A stretch of DNA of 64,000 bases from Nothopassalora personata. Lineage: Eukaryota > Ascomycota > Dothideomycetes > Mycosphaerellales > Mycosphaerellaceae. The notes beneath the pieces are model-generated. The model did not search any database, was not told the DNA's origin, and saw only the letters and a list, made by a program, of their open reading frames with translations. The stretch covers positions 1,978,573 through 2,042,572 of the forward strand of contig CM066297.1 in assembly GCA_033816765.1 (NCBI GenBank). Reading direction: 5' to 3'. How positions within the stretch are numbered: the stretch's first letter is position 1; each line of letters opens with the position of its first letter. The position numbers and the translations under genes were made by a program. Of the stretch, positions 24,418-33,017 are shown piece by piece.

Positions 24418-24804
24418 TGTTACGGTTCGGTCCAAACGGCAGCCCCGACCAGACACACGAAACACTGATCACTTGGAAACACGTGATACTGATCATCCAG
24501 ACGCACGTGACACTGATCACTTCACGGACTGATCAGTGTGATCAGTATGCTCAGTGGGACTGATCAAGGTGATCATACTGAGCCATAGGCTCTACGCCGC
24601 GAATCTCCTTTGTATTTAGGAACGCTAGAAACCCTTATGGTTCTGATGCGTTCAACTCATGTTACTATCTCACTGATTGGAATACAACTCTTATTCCTAT
24701 CATTTATCTTCGCTCAGCTTGCTTCAGCCTCTCCAAAGAATAATACCGCCACGTGACTTGACTTATCTCTCTTTTGAGACTAGCCCTGGAACGAGACAAT
24801 AACA
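24418..24804 (+). mobile_element. Solo LTR of the Gypsy-2 family, not RIP-mutated
   Basis: 387 bp, TGTTACGG..CAATAACA, flanked by its own perfect duplication CTAAC (24413-24417 and 24805-24809), so it is an independent insertion into the 3' part of Gypsy-2 and not that element's 3' LTR. It retains CTGATCA, CCAGAC and CAGCTTGC motifs that are CTAATTA, CTAGAC and TAGCTTAC in the LTRs around it. It is thus the unmutated reference for this family. Confidence 0.9.
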
Positions 24805-25112
24805 CTAACCTCTTAAACTCCGACTAAGTTACTCTTACATCGCACCTTTAGCCGCGACAAAGACACTTACTACACTTCCCGGAACGAATGTGCACCTTGT
24901 ATACGCGACTATGCTTTTCATACGTTAAGCATTTCTTAACTATAACTTCTCCCGCGGATTTAACGAACTCGTAGAGACGGCGGCGACGGATAGTGCTAGA
25001 AGGGCGTTAGTAGATAGGCATCGTAAAGGGAAGAAGCTATACGCGAATACATAGAGGATACCGTTCGTTATAAGTAAGCTCAAGGGACTAAGCTAGGCTA
25101 GAAGGGGGATAG

Positions 25113-25498
25113 TGTTACAGTTCGGTCTAAACGGTAGCCCAACTAGACATACAAAACACTAATTACTTAGAAACACGTAATACTAATTATCTAGACGCAC
25201 GTAACACTAATCACTTCACGGACTGATTAGTGTGATTAGTATGCTTAGTAGGACTGATTAAGGTGATTATACTAAGCTATAGGCTCTACGCCGCGAATCT
25301 CCTTTATATTTAGGAACGCTAGAAACCCTTATAGTTCTAATGCGTTCAACTTATGTTACTATCTCACTAATTGGAATACAACTCTTATTCCTATCATTTA
25401 TCTTCGCTTAGCTTACTTTAGCCTCTCTAAAGAATAATACCACTACGTAACTTAACTTATCTCTCTTTTAAGACTAGCCCTAGAACGAGACAATAACA
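25113..25498 (+). repeat. Gypsy-2 3' LTR
   Basis: 386 bp, TGTTACAG..CAATAACA, strongly RIP-mutated, followed by AAGTA. The 300 bases between the solo LTR and this LTR are the remaining internal region of Gypsy-2. Confidence 0.9.
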
Positions 25499-25503
25499 AA
25501 GTA

Positions 25504-26700
25504 GTAGCGAGTCCGCACTTAAGCTATAGCGAGTCCGTACTTAAGCTATAGCGAGTCCTCCCTTAGCTAAGCTAGGACTCGTAGCTATAGTAGCGCTAGA
25601 CTCGCTACTATAGACACCCCGGATTAACGTACCGTACTAATCGACTCGCTCCTTCTACTAGCGAAGCTCCTCGTCCTTAGGGTTAAGTAGATACCTACAT
25701 AGTCGTACTCCTTTTAACTCTAGGTAGTTATATAGGATATCCGGTATGCCGTTTATATGCGATTCTAGGTTATAATGACGGATACGATAGCGGTTCTACT
25801 CGTTAACGAACGATAATACAACACTTCGAAGGATTAGAATATAGATAGTAGCGAATGCTATCCTATCTACGGCTAATGCTTCCTTAAAGAGTCCTATTGT
25901 AATATACTAATTAAAGAGGTCTCTCTAGCGATTGAATATAGCCTTAGTACCCTCGCCCTACTAGTGTTCGATAGTTTAATTGCCCTTACTTAAGGTGTAC
26001 TAGAAGGCCTTATCGAACGTAAGTAGATTACTAGCGAGTCGCTCTCGGACTCGTAGATAGGCATCGGCTAGCATAGGCGTCTTAACGCCCTAATTAGATC
26101 GTACGCGATTTAGCACCCTACTACCGTAATGTATTACTCTAACGTATTAAGTAAATATAGAGAACTTCGTCTTCGCTATAGGCCCTATGTAGTACTAGAT
26201 AACCCGCCGAGAGTAGACGTTAATATAAGCGTAGATCTATATCTTAAAGCGCTCGTATTTTAGAAAGGCATCGATTAACTAGACGTCGTTAGGACCTTCT
26301 ACTTTTAGCCTCGTATACCGCGGTGTTATAGGGTCTCGCATTATAGGATTGTAAGAGACAAAAGGGACAGGGTTAATCGTACGAGCGAGTGTCCTAATAC
26401 GGTCGCTAATAAAGTTAGCAAGTCTAGTCTACGAGTCTATAGACACCGAGTCTATCCTACCGTCTAATAATATAATGACTCTTACGTAGCTCTCTTACTA
26501 GCTTACGATAGCCCTAGTCTTGCTAATAGCTACTGCTTATAACTTCCTAAAGGACTCGCTATATCTTAGGCTCTATAGCTAGAGCTTATTCTTTACTAAG
26601 ACTACGCTTTAATCTAATACCTCTTCGTAGCTCTTAATACTAGCGAAGGGTAAGGTCGAATCTATCGAGGCGGAGGATAGCATAAGACTCGCTATCGTCG
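25504..26700 (-). pseudogene. Integrase-like (rve, DDE) transposase of the DNA transposon
   Basis: One minus-strand frame reads YTRLKVEGPNDV, LIDAFLKYERFKI, IYAYINVYSRRVI, YYIGP, then TIEH near 25966-25977, then IAFATIYILILRSVVLSFV, NRYRIRHYNLESHINGIPDI and LNPKDEELR. This matches the fungal integrase-core family (W-x-x-D..I-D-x-Y-S-R..T-I-E-x-W-W-G..N-x-H-R-I-R). The catalytic residues are D near 26271, the second D mutated to N near 26224 (GAC to AAC, TpG to TpA), and E in TIEH. Many TAG and TAA stops. The gene is interrupted by Gypsy-2. Confidence 0.75.
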
Positions 26701-27040
26701 AGGCTATATTTCTAGAATAGTTCCTCGACTCGCTAGCGTAGCTCGGCCTAGCGAGCCTAATTATAAGCCTAATTATCCTCGCGAGTCCCTCGCTACTCTA
26801 CGAGTCGCTAGCGGAGGGTCCGTTCGCTAATTTGAACACCGTAGAGATTAAAGAGGTTGTCTCAAATAGCTGCCTATATAAATTCAGCGGTAGTCTATAG
26901 CTCGATATCGATGCGAAAGGGCTCTAGATCGATCGCTAGACGTAGCATTGTATAAAGCAATATAGCGAGTGTGCTGTTAGACAAATAGCAAGTCTATAAG
27001 ACAAATAGCGAGTCTATAATAATGAGGATTGAGGATTGCG

Positions 27041-27086
27041 AATTTTGAATGCGGGTATTTGCCGGTTTTGTAAGCCTAGGCCACTG
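27041..27086 (-). repeat. Right terminal inverted repeat of the DNA transposon
   Basis: Partner of the left arm, in reverse orientation, ending in ..GGCCACTG at 27086. Directly beyond it lies TCATTGAG, which resembles the left flank GCATTGGG. Unmutated host sequence resumes within a few bases. Confidence 0.85.
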
Positions 27087-27094
27087 TCATTGAG

Positions 27095-27539
27095 CCGGCG
27101 CCAGAAATTTGCTCGGGCAACCATATCCTTGCACTTCATGTGCACCTCGACATCGACTTCCATCATTCACTGACACCGACGGAATAGTCTACAAGTGCAT
27201 CTAGAACGCGATTCATCTCGTTCAGAAATGCTGTCAACGGAGCGCCGCACCTCTATGAACGCTTCGAGGATTCTGCCGTTGGGAGACATCCGAAAGATGT
27301 CCTTACATCCATTTTCCCTCACCAACAGAGTCTTCCGAATAGCATAAGGCTGCTTTCATGAAATGCCATGATGGTTGGAGCTGTGATGTCGATACCATGG
27401 ACCCCAAGCCGGACCCGGCCCAGGAATGGCGTTCTTTGCTTTGTCCTCTATTCTTTGTTTGCCACCTGATGAGCATGATCTCAGCATACTCATCACCACT
27501 TCCTTCCCATCACTTCAACACGCCTCTCCACGGCATATC
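27095..27539. other. Intergenic, promoter side of the RRM gene
   Basis: Host-type sequence without RIP signature. It contains the upstream region of the two-RRM gene. Overlapping short ORFs here have no recognisable product. Nothing else seen. Confidence 0.6.
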
Positions 27540-28398
27540 ATGGCCGACAGTACCCGACTCTACGTCGGCAGCCTCCCCTACCAAGCTCAACTAACCGACG
27601 TGGAACATCTGTTCGCCACCCACAAAATCGCAGTGTATGACCTGCTCCTTCCACTATGAGAGCTCAACTCACCCTTACAACAGGCAAAAAATTGACATCT
27701 CCATCGATCCCTTCACAGGCCGCAACCCCGGCTACTGCTTCGTGGATTTTCACAACCGAGATGATGCTGGCGATGCTTTGAGGGCACTGCCAGGGAGCCT
27801 GGTCCGTGGCCGCCCAATCAAAATCAACCTCAACACTCGCAAGCGTCGCCACAACCCATCAAGACCATCCCGTGGTCCACCCACTATCATCTACTCCCAT
27901 GGTCGCAAAGTCGATGCTGTTCCTACTCGTGAGGTATACGATGAAGACTACGTCTTCGACCGCTGGGATAGAGTCAAATCCGAGGCCAGTGCCCAAGCAC
28001 ACTGGACCGCGCCAACAGAGGAGGGAAGACGATTGTACGTCGGCGGCCTCCCACGGATTCCGAACCAGCGCGCTGTCAATGCGGATATGATGGACCTCTT
28101 CCAGGGCTATGATCTCCAGGCTGTGAGTAAGATCATCTCTCCGCACGTCTCAACATATTCGGAGCCTGGGTCGCATTACTACTGTTTCGTCGATCTGGCA
28201 GATTCAAGGCAGGCTGCTGAGGCGGCGAGACAGCTCGATGGGAGTTTCACGCCATATGGCGGTCTTTTCAGAATTTCAGTGTCGCAAAAATCGCATCGAC
28301 CGACGAAGGTGGAGAGAGAGCAGCTTGGAATGGTGGACGAGACGGTCGAGCAGCATCCTGTTCGGAACCTCAATGGGAATTGGAGACGTGCGGAGTGA
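27540..28398 (+). CDS. Two-RRM RNA-binding protein
   Basis: Two exons, 27540-27634 and 27684-28398, joined over a 49-bp intron (GTATGACC..AACAG). The phase fits: GT plus G makes the valine of ATHKIAVQKIDI. The 269-residue product has RRM1 at about 5-85 (RNP2 LYVGSLP, RNP1-like GYCFVDF) and RRM2 at about 150-235 (RNP2 LYVGGLP, RNP1-like YYCFVDL). A basic linker (NTRKRRHNPSRPSRG) lies between them. Two spaced RRMs in a short protein are typical of pre-mRNA or mRNA-binding factors; I cannot name an orthologue. The gene is convergent with the LRR gene, whose stop is 63 bp away, and is the first host gene right of the transposon island. Confidence 0.85.
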
Positions 28399-28461
28399 GG
28401 GCCTAAAGGAAGCCGCGTCTTGGCTCTGTACAAGACTATCTACATATCAGCATGAACATCA

Positions 28462-30069
28462 TCAACATCTGAACTCGCCTGGCCCACTGGGGACAGAGCA
28501 ACCCCAGCTACAAGCTGTTCGTTTGAAGGGCAAAATCGCCTCTTGCGTCAGCTCCGCCTGTGATGGGAGTCCATTGTGCCAGTACTCCACCCACTCTGCT
28601 CGTGGGACAATGAAGCTTCGATTGCAAGTCGAGCAGGACCTATTTCCAGCTTGCAGGCCTACTGCGGCACGTTCCAAAGCTGCCTTCACAGCCGCGGGCA
28701 TGCTCGATGGTAAATTGTCCAAGTAGTAGACCTTCTGGACAGTCCGCAGCGCAGTCTCAAAGAGTGAGGGTGTCGTTGATGCTGCTCCCGGCGGTGGCGG
28801 CCGGCTGGCGTTATCATCTACAACGGCAGGAAACATCTCCTCTTCTCTGCCGAACCCGCGCATCGGTGTCCCGTCGACATTGAAGTAGTGCACCCTCGAG
28901 GATGCGAGATATGTCAACTCCTCGCGGCAGACATTCACTTCCTTGCCTGCTCGCGAGGGCTCTTGCAAGTATTGTATCCTCAACGCTCGGCCGAGTTTCA
29001 ACCGCAGCTCCAGCTCTGAACGTATGCTTAATGGTCCTTCTTGTAGGTGTGCTTCTCGCAGGTCTTGGAAGTATGTTCTCGTGTCGCCGTATCGACTGAG
29101 CTCTCCGTACGACACTGCTGGCTTCGGCAATGCTGCTAGTGGAGATGGACCGATTATGGTAGTAGGCTCCAGTAATGGATTCGGTCGGGTTGTAATCTGA
29201 TTGTGGTTCCCATTGCAGTGGAAGAGGCGGAAGAGCTCCCAGGGTAGGTATTGAATGTTGTTTCCACCGATGTTCAGCTCCCTTAACTTATGCAGCCGAC
29301 CGATGCATGGAGGTAGCTCATTGAGCTCGTTGTTGCGAAGACTCAGGACTGTGATGTTCTCAAGGTGGAATAGCTCAGATGGTAGCGAAGTGAGCGCATT
29401 GCGCGCTAGAAATAACTTGATCGCAGGTGTCAAGGCACTAAACTCGTCCTCGGACGGGGGTTCCGTAAGATTGATATGCGAAGGCCGAATGAGCTGATGC
29501 AGAGGCTTGAGAGTTGCAGCTGAAATGTCGCGAAGTCCAAGTTCTGAAAGATCAACAGTTTCCTTTCCTGCTTCTACACATGCCTGTACAATGTCGTTCG
29601 CCATCTGTTCTGCTCCTCCCAGTACGACCTCTTTCTCCTCGAGAGCAGCCACGCCCTCTTGCGCTGCCAGCTTTCGAATCCTGTTCTGACTTGACAGGAT
29701 GCTGTCGATGCTCTCGTCAGACTGATCGCTCCCCATCCACACTCCACTGTCCACATTCCTAAACGCATCTTTGGCCATACTCTGCCTCAATCCACTCTGC
29801 GAACCCTTCTTGCCAACGCTATACCAAGGCCCTCTAACCATGCGTTTCCGCTTCGGTCGATCATAACTCGCGAGATCCTCAGCTTCAGAAGGATCTTCAG
29901 AGAACAGAGGATCGCTCGACAGGCTGTCTTCGTGCTCGGTCCAATGGCGTTTCCTGCTGGGAAGCTCGCGTGTGATCGGAAGAATGGAACTCGTCGGCAA
30001 AGGTGGAGGCGACGAAGGAATATCCTCCATGACCTCTGAAAGAAGCGGCGGCGATGAAGGCAGAGCCAT
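28462..30069 (-). CDS. Leucine-rich-repeat protein with C-terminal cysteine pairs
   Basis: The single open frame extends to 30321, but the first part reads as a Leu/Phe-rich translated leader. The likely start is the ATG at 30069 (MALPSSPPLLSEVMEDIPSS), giving 535 residues. The N-terminal third is acidic, Ser/Pro-rich and disordered, with a basic RPKRKR patch. The middle has several LRRs (LFHLENITVLSLRNNELNEL, LHKLRELNIGGNNIQYLP), about residues 175-280. The C-terminus has C-S-T-C and, about 40 residues later, C-S-W-G-C, a possible small zinc site. LRRs of this kind mediate protein binding; the partner is unknown. A pyrimidine-rich stretch precedes the start on the coding strand. Confidence 0.8.
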   Translation of the reverse strand: MALPSSPPLLSEVMEDIPSSPPPLPTSSILPITRELPSRKRHWTEHEDSLSSDPLFSEDPSEAEDLASYDRPKRKRMVRGPWYSVGKKGSQSGLRQSMAKDAFRNVDSGVWMGSDQSDESIDSILSSQNRIRKLAAQEGVAALEEKEVVLGGAEQMANDIVQACVEAGKETVDLSELGLRDISAATLKPLHQLIRPSHINLTEPPSEDEFSALTPAIKLFLARNALTSLPSELFHLENITVLSLRNNELNELPPCIGRLHKLRELNIGGNNIQYLPWELFRLFHCNGNHNQITTRPNPLLEPTTIIGPSPLAALPKPAVSYGELSRYGDTRTYFQDLREAHLQEGPLSIRSELELRLKLGRALRIQYLQEPSRAGKEVNVCREELTYLASSRVHYFNVDGTPMRGFGREEEMFPAVVDDNASRPPPPGAASTTPSLFETALRTVQKVYYLDNLPSSMPAAVKAALERAAVGLQAGNRSCSTCNRSFIVPRAEWVEYWHNGLPSQAELTQEAILPFKRTACSWGCSVPSGPGEFRC

Positions 30070-30552
30070 CACGAGTTTGAGGTGCTCGGATGCTCGCCTG
30101 TCGCGAGGAAAAAGGAGCAAGAGAAGGAAAAAGAAGAAGAGATGGTGCGATAAGAGACGCGTAGGACATGCGACGCGACTGCTCCACAAGTACAACGAAC
30201 CATGACGCTGATCGCCGGTTGTGCCGAGCCGAGCTGAGCCACTATTGCCGCCACGATGTTTCGATGTTAGTAGTCGTGTGGCACAGGAGACGGAGTATTG
30301 GCAGCGATGTGAGCACAGCATCGATACCTGCTACTCATACTTCAACGAGCTTCATCAGTAGCTACAGGTGAGGGCTCGGTGCTCGAGACGGCAACCGAAG
30401 AGTCGCTTGGTGACATGCCGGTCTGCATGCATGCCGTATAACCCGATGTATAGTACAGTGCCAGTGTTCCTCTTCGTCCCGGCGTGCTCGTGGCTTCATC
30501 TCCATCCATCGGTCTCGTGCCGGGCTGTGTTCCCCGCCGTGAACCTTCTCAT
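30070..30552. other. Intergenic between the LRR gene start and the Pre4 stop
   Basis: Leader and promoter of the LRR gene and 3' region of the proteasome gene, both read on the minus strand. It has a CT-rich tract near 30095-30145 (coding strand), a common fungal core-promoter feature. No further gene seen. Confidence 0.6.
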
Positions 30553-31438
30553 CTATACGGTCTGAGTACCGTACCCTCTAATCTTATCCGCAAAGTCCCA
30601 GCTCTGGTTCTCGAGCTTCTCATCCTCCTTCAGCTCCACACCCTTCTCGTCGATCACCGCAATGCTGTACTCATTCATGCTTCGCGCATCTCTGTAGAAC
30701 AGCACCTTCATGCAGTCCTTCACCGTCTGCACCGCCTGCTCTCGGCTCAGTTTCTGACTTGCCTCCTCATCTGGGACCGCTCGTCGCAGGATGGGCTGAG
30801 CCAAGTGTGCACCGAATCCAGTCGCCATAGTCGGTGCGCTGAAGGTCGTGCCGAGCAGATCTGCCGATGCGATGAACGGCTTGTTCTTCTCATCCAGACC
30901 CGCCACCAGCAGAGCGTTCCACAGAGGATTGAAGTCTGTCCGCCTCTTGTACATGACCTTAGCGAGGTATGTGTGCAAGTTCTTCGCGCTCATCATCGCT
31001 GGATCGGCAGCTTCCTCTTCTGCGGTGTGCGATCCTGATGAATAGTTCTCCTCCACGTCGAGCGACTTGAGCAGACGGTCAATGTACTGCATGTCCGAGA
31101 CATCACCTCCGATACCGACCACCGACTTGCAGTTGAAGAGTTTGAGACGATGGACGTCAGTGAATCGTGCGAGTGAGCCGTACGATGCGAGGTTGTCTGC
31201 GGCGATCACGACGCCGGTGCTGAACTTCAGGGCGATGACTGAGGTCCCGGTCACGATGGGTGATTGTGTGTGGGAAATGGGTTGCTGTGTGCCGCCGTGT
31301 GACTGTGGAAGGTAGGATGGGTTGTATGCGCCGTAGATGTCGTCTCTGGGCTGAACAGTATGTTAATATGTTTGAGCATGTGATGATGGGCTGTGGACAT
31401 GCACGTACTCTGCCCCAGCCGTGAGGAAGGTGGTTCAT
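30553..31438 (-). CDS. PRE4: 20S proteasome subunit beta-7 (Pre4/PSMB4-like)
   Basis: Two exons: 31409-31438 (MNHLPHGWGR) and 30553-31350, with a 58-bp intron (GTACGTGC..GTTCAG). The product has 275 residues. It starts like yeast Pre4 (MNHDPFSWGRP), has a short N-terminal extension (DDIYGAYNPSY) and then TGTSVIALKFSTGVVIAADN, with SYGSLARFTDVHRL and GIGGDVSDMQYIDRLLKSL, and later FNPLWNALLVAG and ATGFGAHLAQPILR. It ends DKIRGYGTQ. Beta7 is a structural, non-proteolytic subunit of the 20S core. The presence of TG at the processed end, but not the usual catalytic lysine context, agrees with this. Length and motifs are standard. Confidence 0.95.
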
Positions 31439-31698
31439 GTTGGTGGATGTCTTGAGATCGGTAAAGGCGCGGCGGTGTGAGACGGAGGTTGATGGAGAGT
31501 GTGTGGTGCTTTGTGTGTCGCGGATGAGTTGTGATGTATGATGTTTCGAGATGGTCGTTGCTGCTTAAGCAGCAGGCAGCTCGACCGCGTCAAGCTCGAT
31601 GGCCCCGAACGTTTGCCGAGATATGATCTTGCATCTTCATGTGCTCTCAACCGCCATCTTCCAAACCACGAAGCACTTCCTTCGCTACTGTCGCAACC

Positions 31699-32616
31699 AT
31701 GAACTCGCTCATTGGCTATGGTAGTAGTGACGAGGAAGACGGCATCCAGCCAGAGAAGCCGGCAAAGGTAGGCAGCTGCTAAACAGGTTCAACTGAAAAG
31801 CTATGGATACCTACTAACGTTCGAGACTGTCAGATAGCGAAGACTACCGCTAATGCACCCCCTGAGAAGTCACAGGCGACGAAGCGTGCGTAGCCTCCAA
31901 CCGGTATGAAGCAGCAGAAGGACTCACGCTTCAAAGCTATACTAGAAACCGCACCGAAGATCAATACACAAGCCAGTGCGCCTCAACCTCAGGCAGAAGT
32001 GCCATTACATACCGACAACACTTTGTATATCGACAACACTTCGTCAGCACCAGGCCCCTCCGCAGGTCCACCTCCAGCAGCAGCGGCACCTCAACAAGAA
32101 GACAACGACGCAGGATCGTTCTCCCCCTACACCTTCGAACGCCAACGCCTGCGCGAACTCACCATGCCCACTGTTCCCAATTTCGAAATCCCCAACTCAC
32201 CTCCTCCTCCCTCACGCAACAGCGAAGAAGCAGCCGCTCTCGCCGCAACAACTAAGAAGTTCGAGCGTTTCCTCGAGCTCAAGAAGCAGGGCGTACACTT
32301 CAACGAGCGGCTTCAGAACTCGTCGTCACTACGGAATCCGAGCTTGCTACCCAAGCTGATGGAGTTTGCGGGGATAAGTCAGGAGGACAGCTACAGGAGC
32401 AGTCTGCCAGAGGAGGTTGCAGTGGCTGTGAAGTGGCCGGAGGAGTGTTATGTGGAGGGATTGCTGAGGCAGAATGAGAAGAGAGAGAAGAAGAGGGTTG
32501 CGGAGAGGGATAAGGTGGATTTTGTGCCCGCGATCAAGGCTGCTGGGTCGAGTAAGGAGGGCACGCCACCGGGCGGTGGTGGCGGTGAGCGGAGGAGCAG
32601 GTTTGATAAGAAGTAG
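31699..32616 (+). pseudogene. HCNGP/SAP30BP-like nuclear protein gene with an in-frame TAG
   Basis: Exon 1 is 31699-31767 (MNSLIGYGSSDEEDGIQPEK). The intron 31768-31833 has a GTAGGC donor, a CTAAC branch site and an acceptor GTCAG. Exon 2 starts at 31834 in the same frame but meets TAG at 31891-31893. The frame then continues uninterrupted to 32616. The downstream part has the HCNGP family signature: LRELTMPTVPNFEIP, KKFERFLELKKQGVHFNERL, NPSLLPKLMEFAGI and KWPEECYVEGLLR. The TAG lies in GCG TAG CCT; a single C to T at CpA from CAG would create it. No plausible intron removes it. The gene may be a nonsense allele, may start at the ATG at 31906 (236 residues), or may contain a sequence error. 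Confidence 0.7.
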
Positions 32617-33017
32617 ATGGCGCACAAAGGAGTGAAGTGCTCTGTTCGTTCTAAATGGACCAGTCGTGAGGTCTAGACCACGTTATGAAAGCTGGAATTG
32701 CGCTCACGCTCAGTCTGCAGCTACGACTCGCGTACTTTGGTCGGGCTGAGCACTGAAGTACTGATGTGAACCCTTCTTGCTATGCAAGCACTCGCGGTCT
32801 TCGCATATTACTCACGTGCGAAGCTCAGCATTGAGTGAAGTAGATCTGATGAGATGGGGGGGGACTACGCGTTGATCTGATTGCCACTCGTTCTCTGCTT
32901 GTCCAGCAATGGCTGCCTAGCCGGCCTGAGCGCGATCTCCCATATTCTCCTCTTTGATCGCAGACGGAACGACTGCACATCAAGCACGACACGCCATCAA
33001 TAGCGCTACGAAACAAC
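32617..33017. other. Intergenic, 400 bp
   Basis: 3' region of the HCNGP-like gene and upstream region of the decayed F-box-like gene. It holds a run of G at about 32856-32864. Nothing else seen. Confidence 0.5.

Larger units (their letters stand above)
18181..25498 (+). mobile_element. Ty3/Gypsy chromovirus 2, RIP-inactivated, structurally complete
   Basis: LTRs at 18181-18615 (435 bp) and 25113-25498 (386 bp), with perfect duplication AAGTA at 18176-18180 and 25499-25503. A purine-rich tract (AGAAGGGGGATAG) lies directly before the 3' LTR. Plus-strand order: gag (about 18800-19280), zinc knuckle (19512-19560), protease (about 20746), reverse transcriptase (YIDD at 21834-21848), RNase H (about 22270-22640), integrase (about 22990-23340), chromodomain (about 23906-24010). 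The element is inserted into the transposase gene and itself carries a solo LTR. Confidence 0.9.
694..27086 (-). mobile_element. DNA transposon with integrase-type DDE transposase, filled with nested LTR elements
   Basis: The two ends are inverted repeats. The left arm reads CGGTGGCCTAGGCTTAC.. inward from 694. The reverse complement of the right end reads CAGTGGCCTAGGCTTAC.. from 27086, with a 30-base identical core followed by a weaker match. Both flanks contain CATTG (687-691 and 27088-27092), a candidate 5-bp target duplication. The alternative 8-bp reading is gcattggg against tcattgag. After removal of the nested LTR elements about 4.7 kb of the transposon's own sequence remains: 694-1599, 15904-18175 and 25504-27086. 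It encodes a minus-strand rve-like transposase and a plus-strand cysteine-array ORF. It is heavily RIP-mutated and cannot be active. The superfamily is uncertain: a Ginger-like integrase-derived transposon fits the catalytic core, whereas the CAGTG terminus would also fit hAT. Confidence 0.75.

Noticed and set aside
24418..24804. Reading this LTR as the 3' LTR of Gypsy-2
   Set aside because: It has its own target duplication CTAAC on both sides, and the real 3' LTR at 25113-25498 pairs with the 5' LTR by AAGTA.
694..27086. Starship-type giant element
   Set aside because: No tyrosine-recombinase captain gene is visible at either end. The large size comes from nested LTR elements, and the ends are true inverted repeats.
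27358..27594. ORFs upstream of and overlapping the RRM start
   Set aside because: Out of frame with the RRM protein or simply upstream extension; RRM1 begins at the ATG at 27540 with a well-placed intron.
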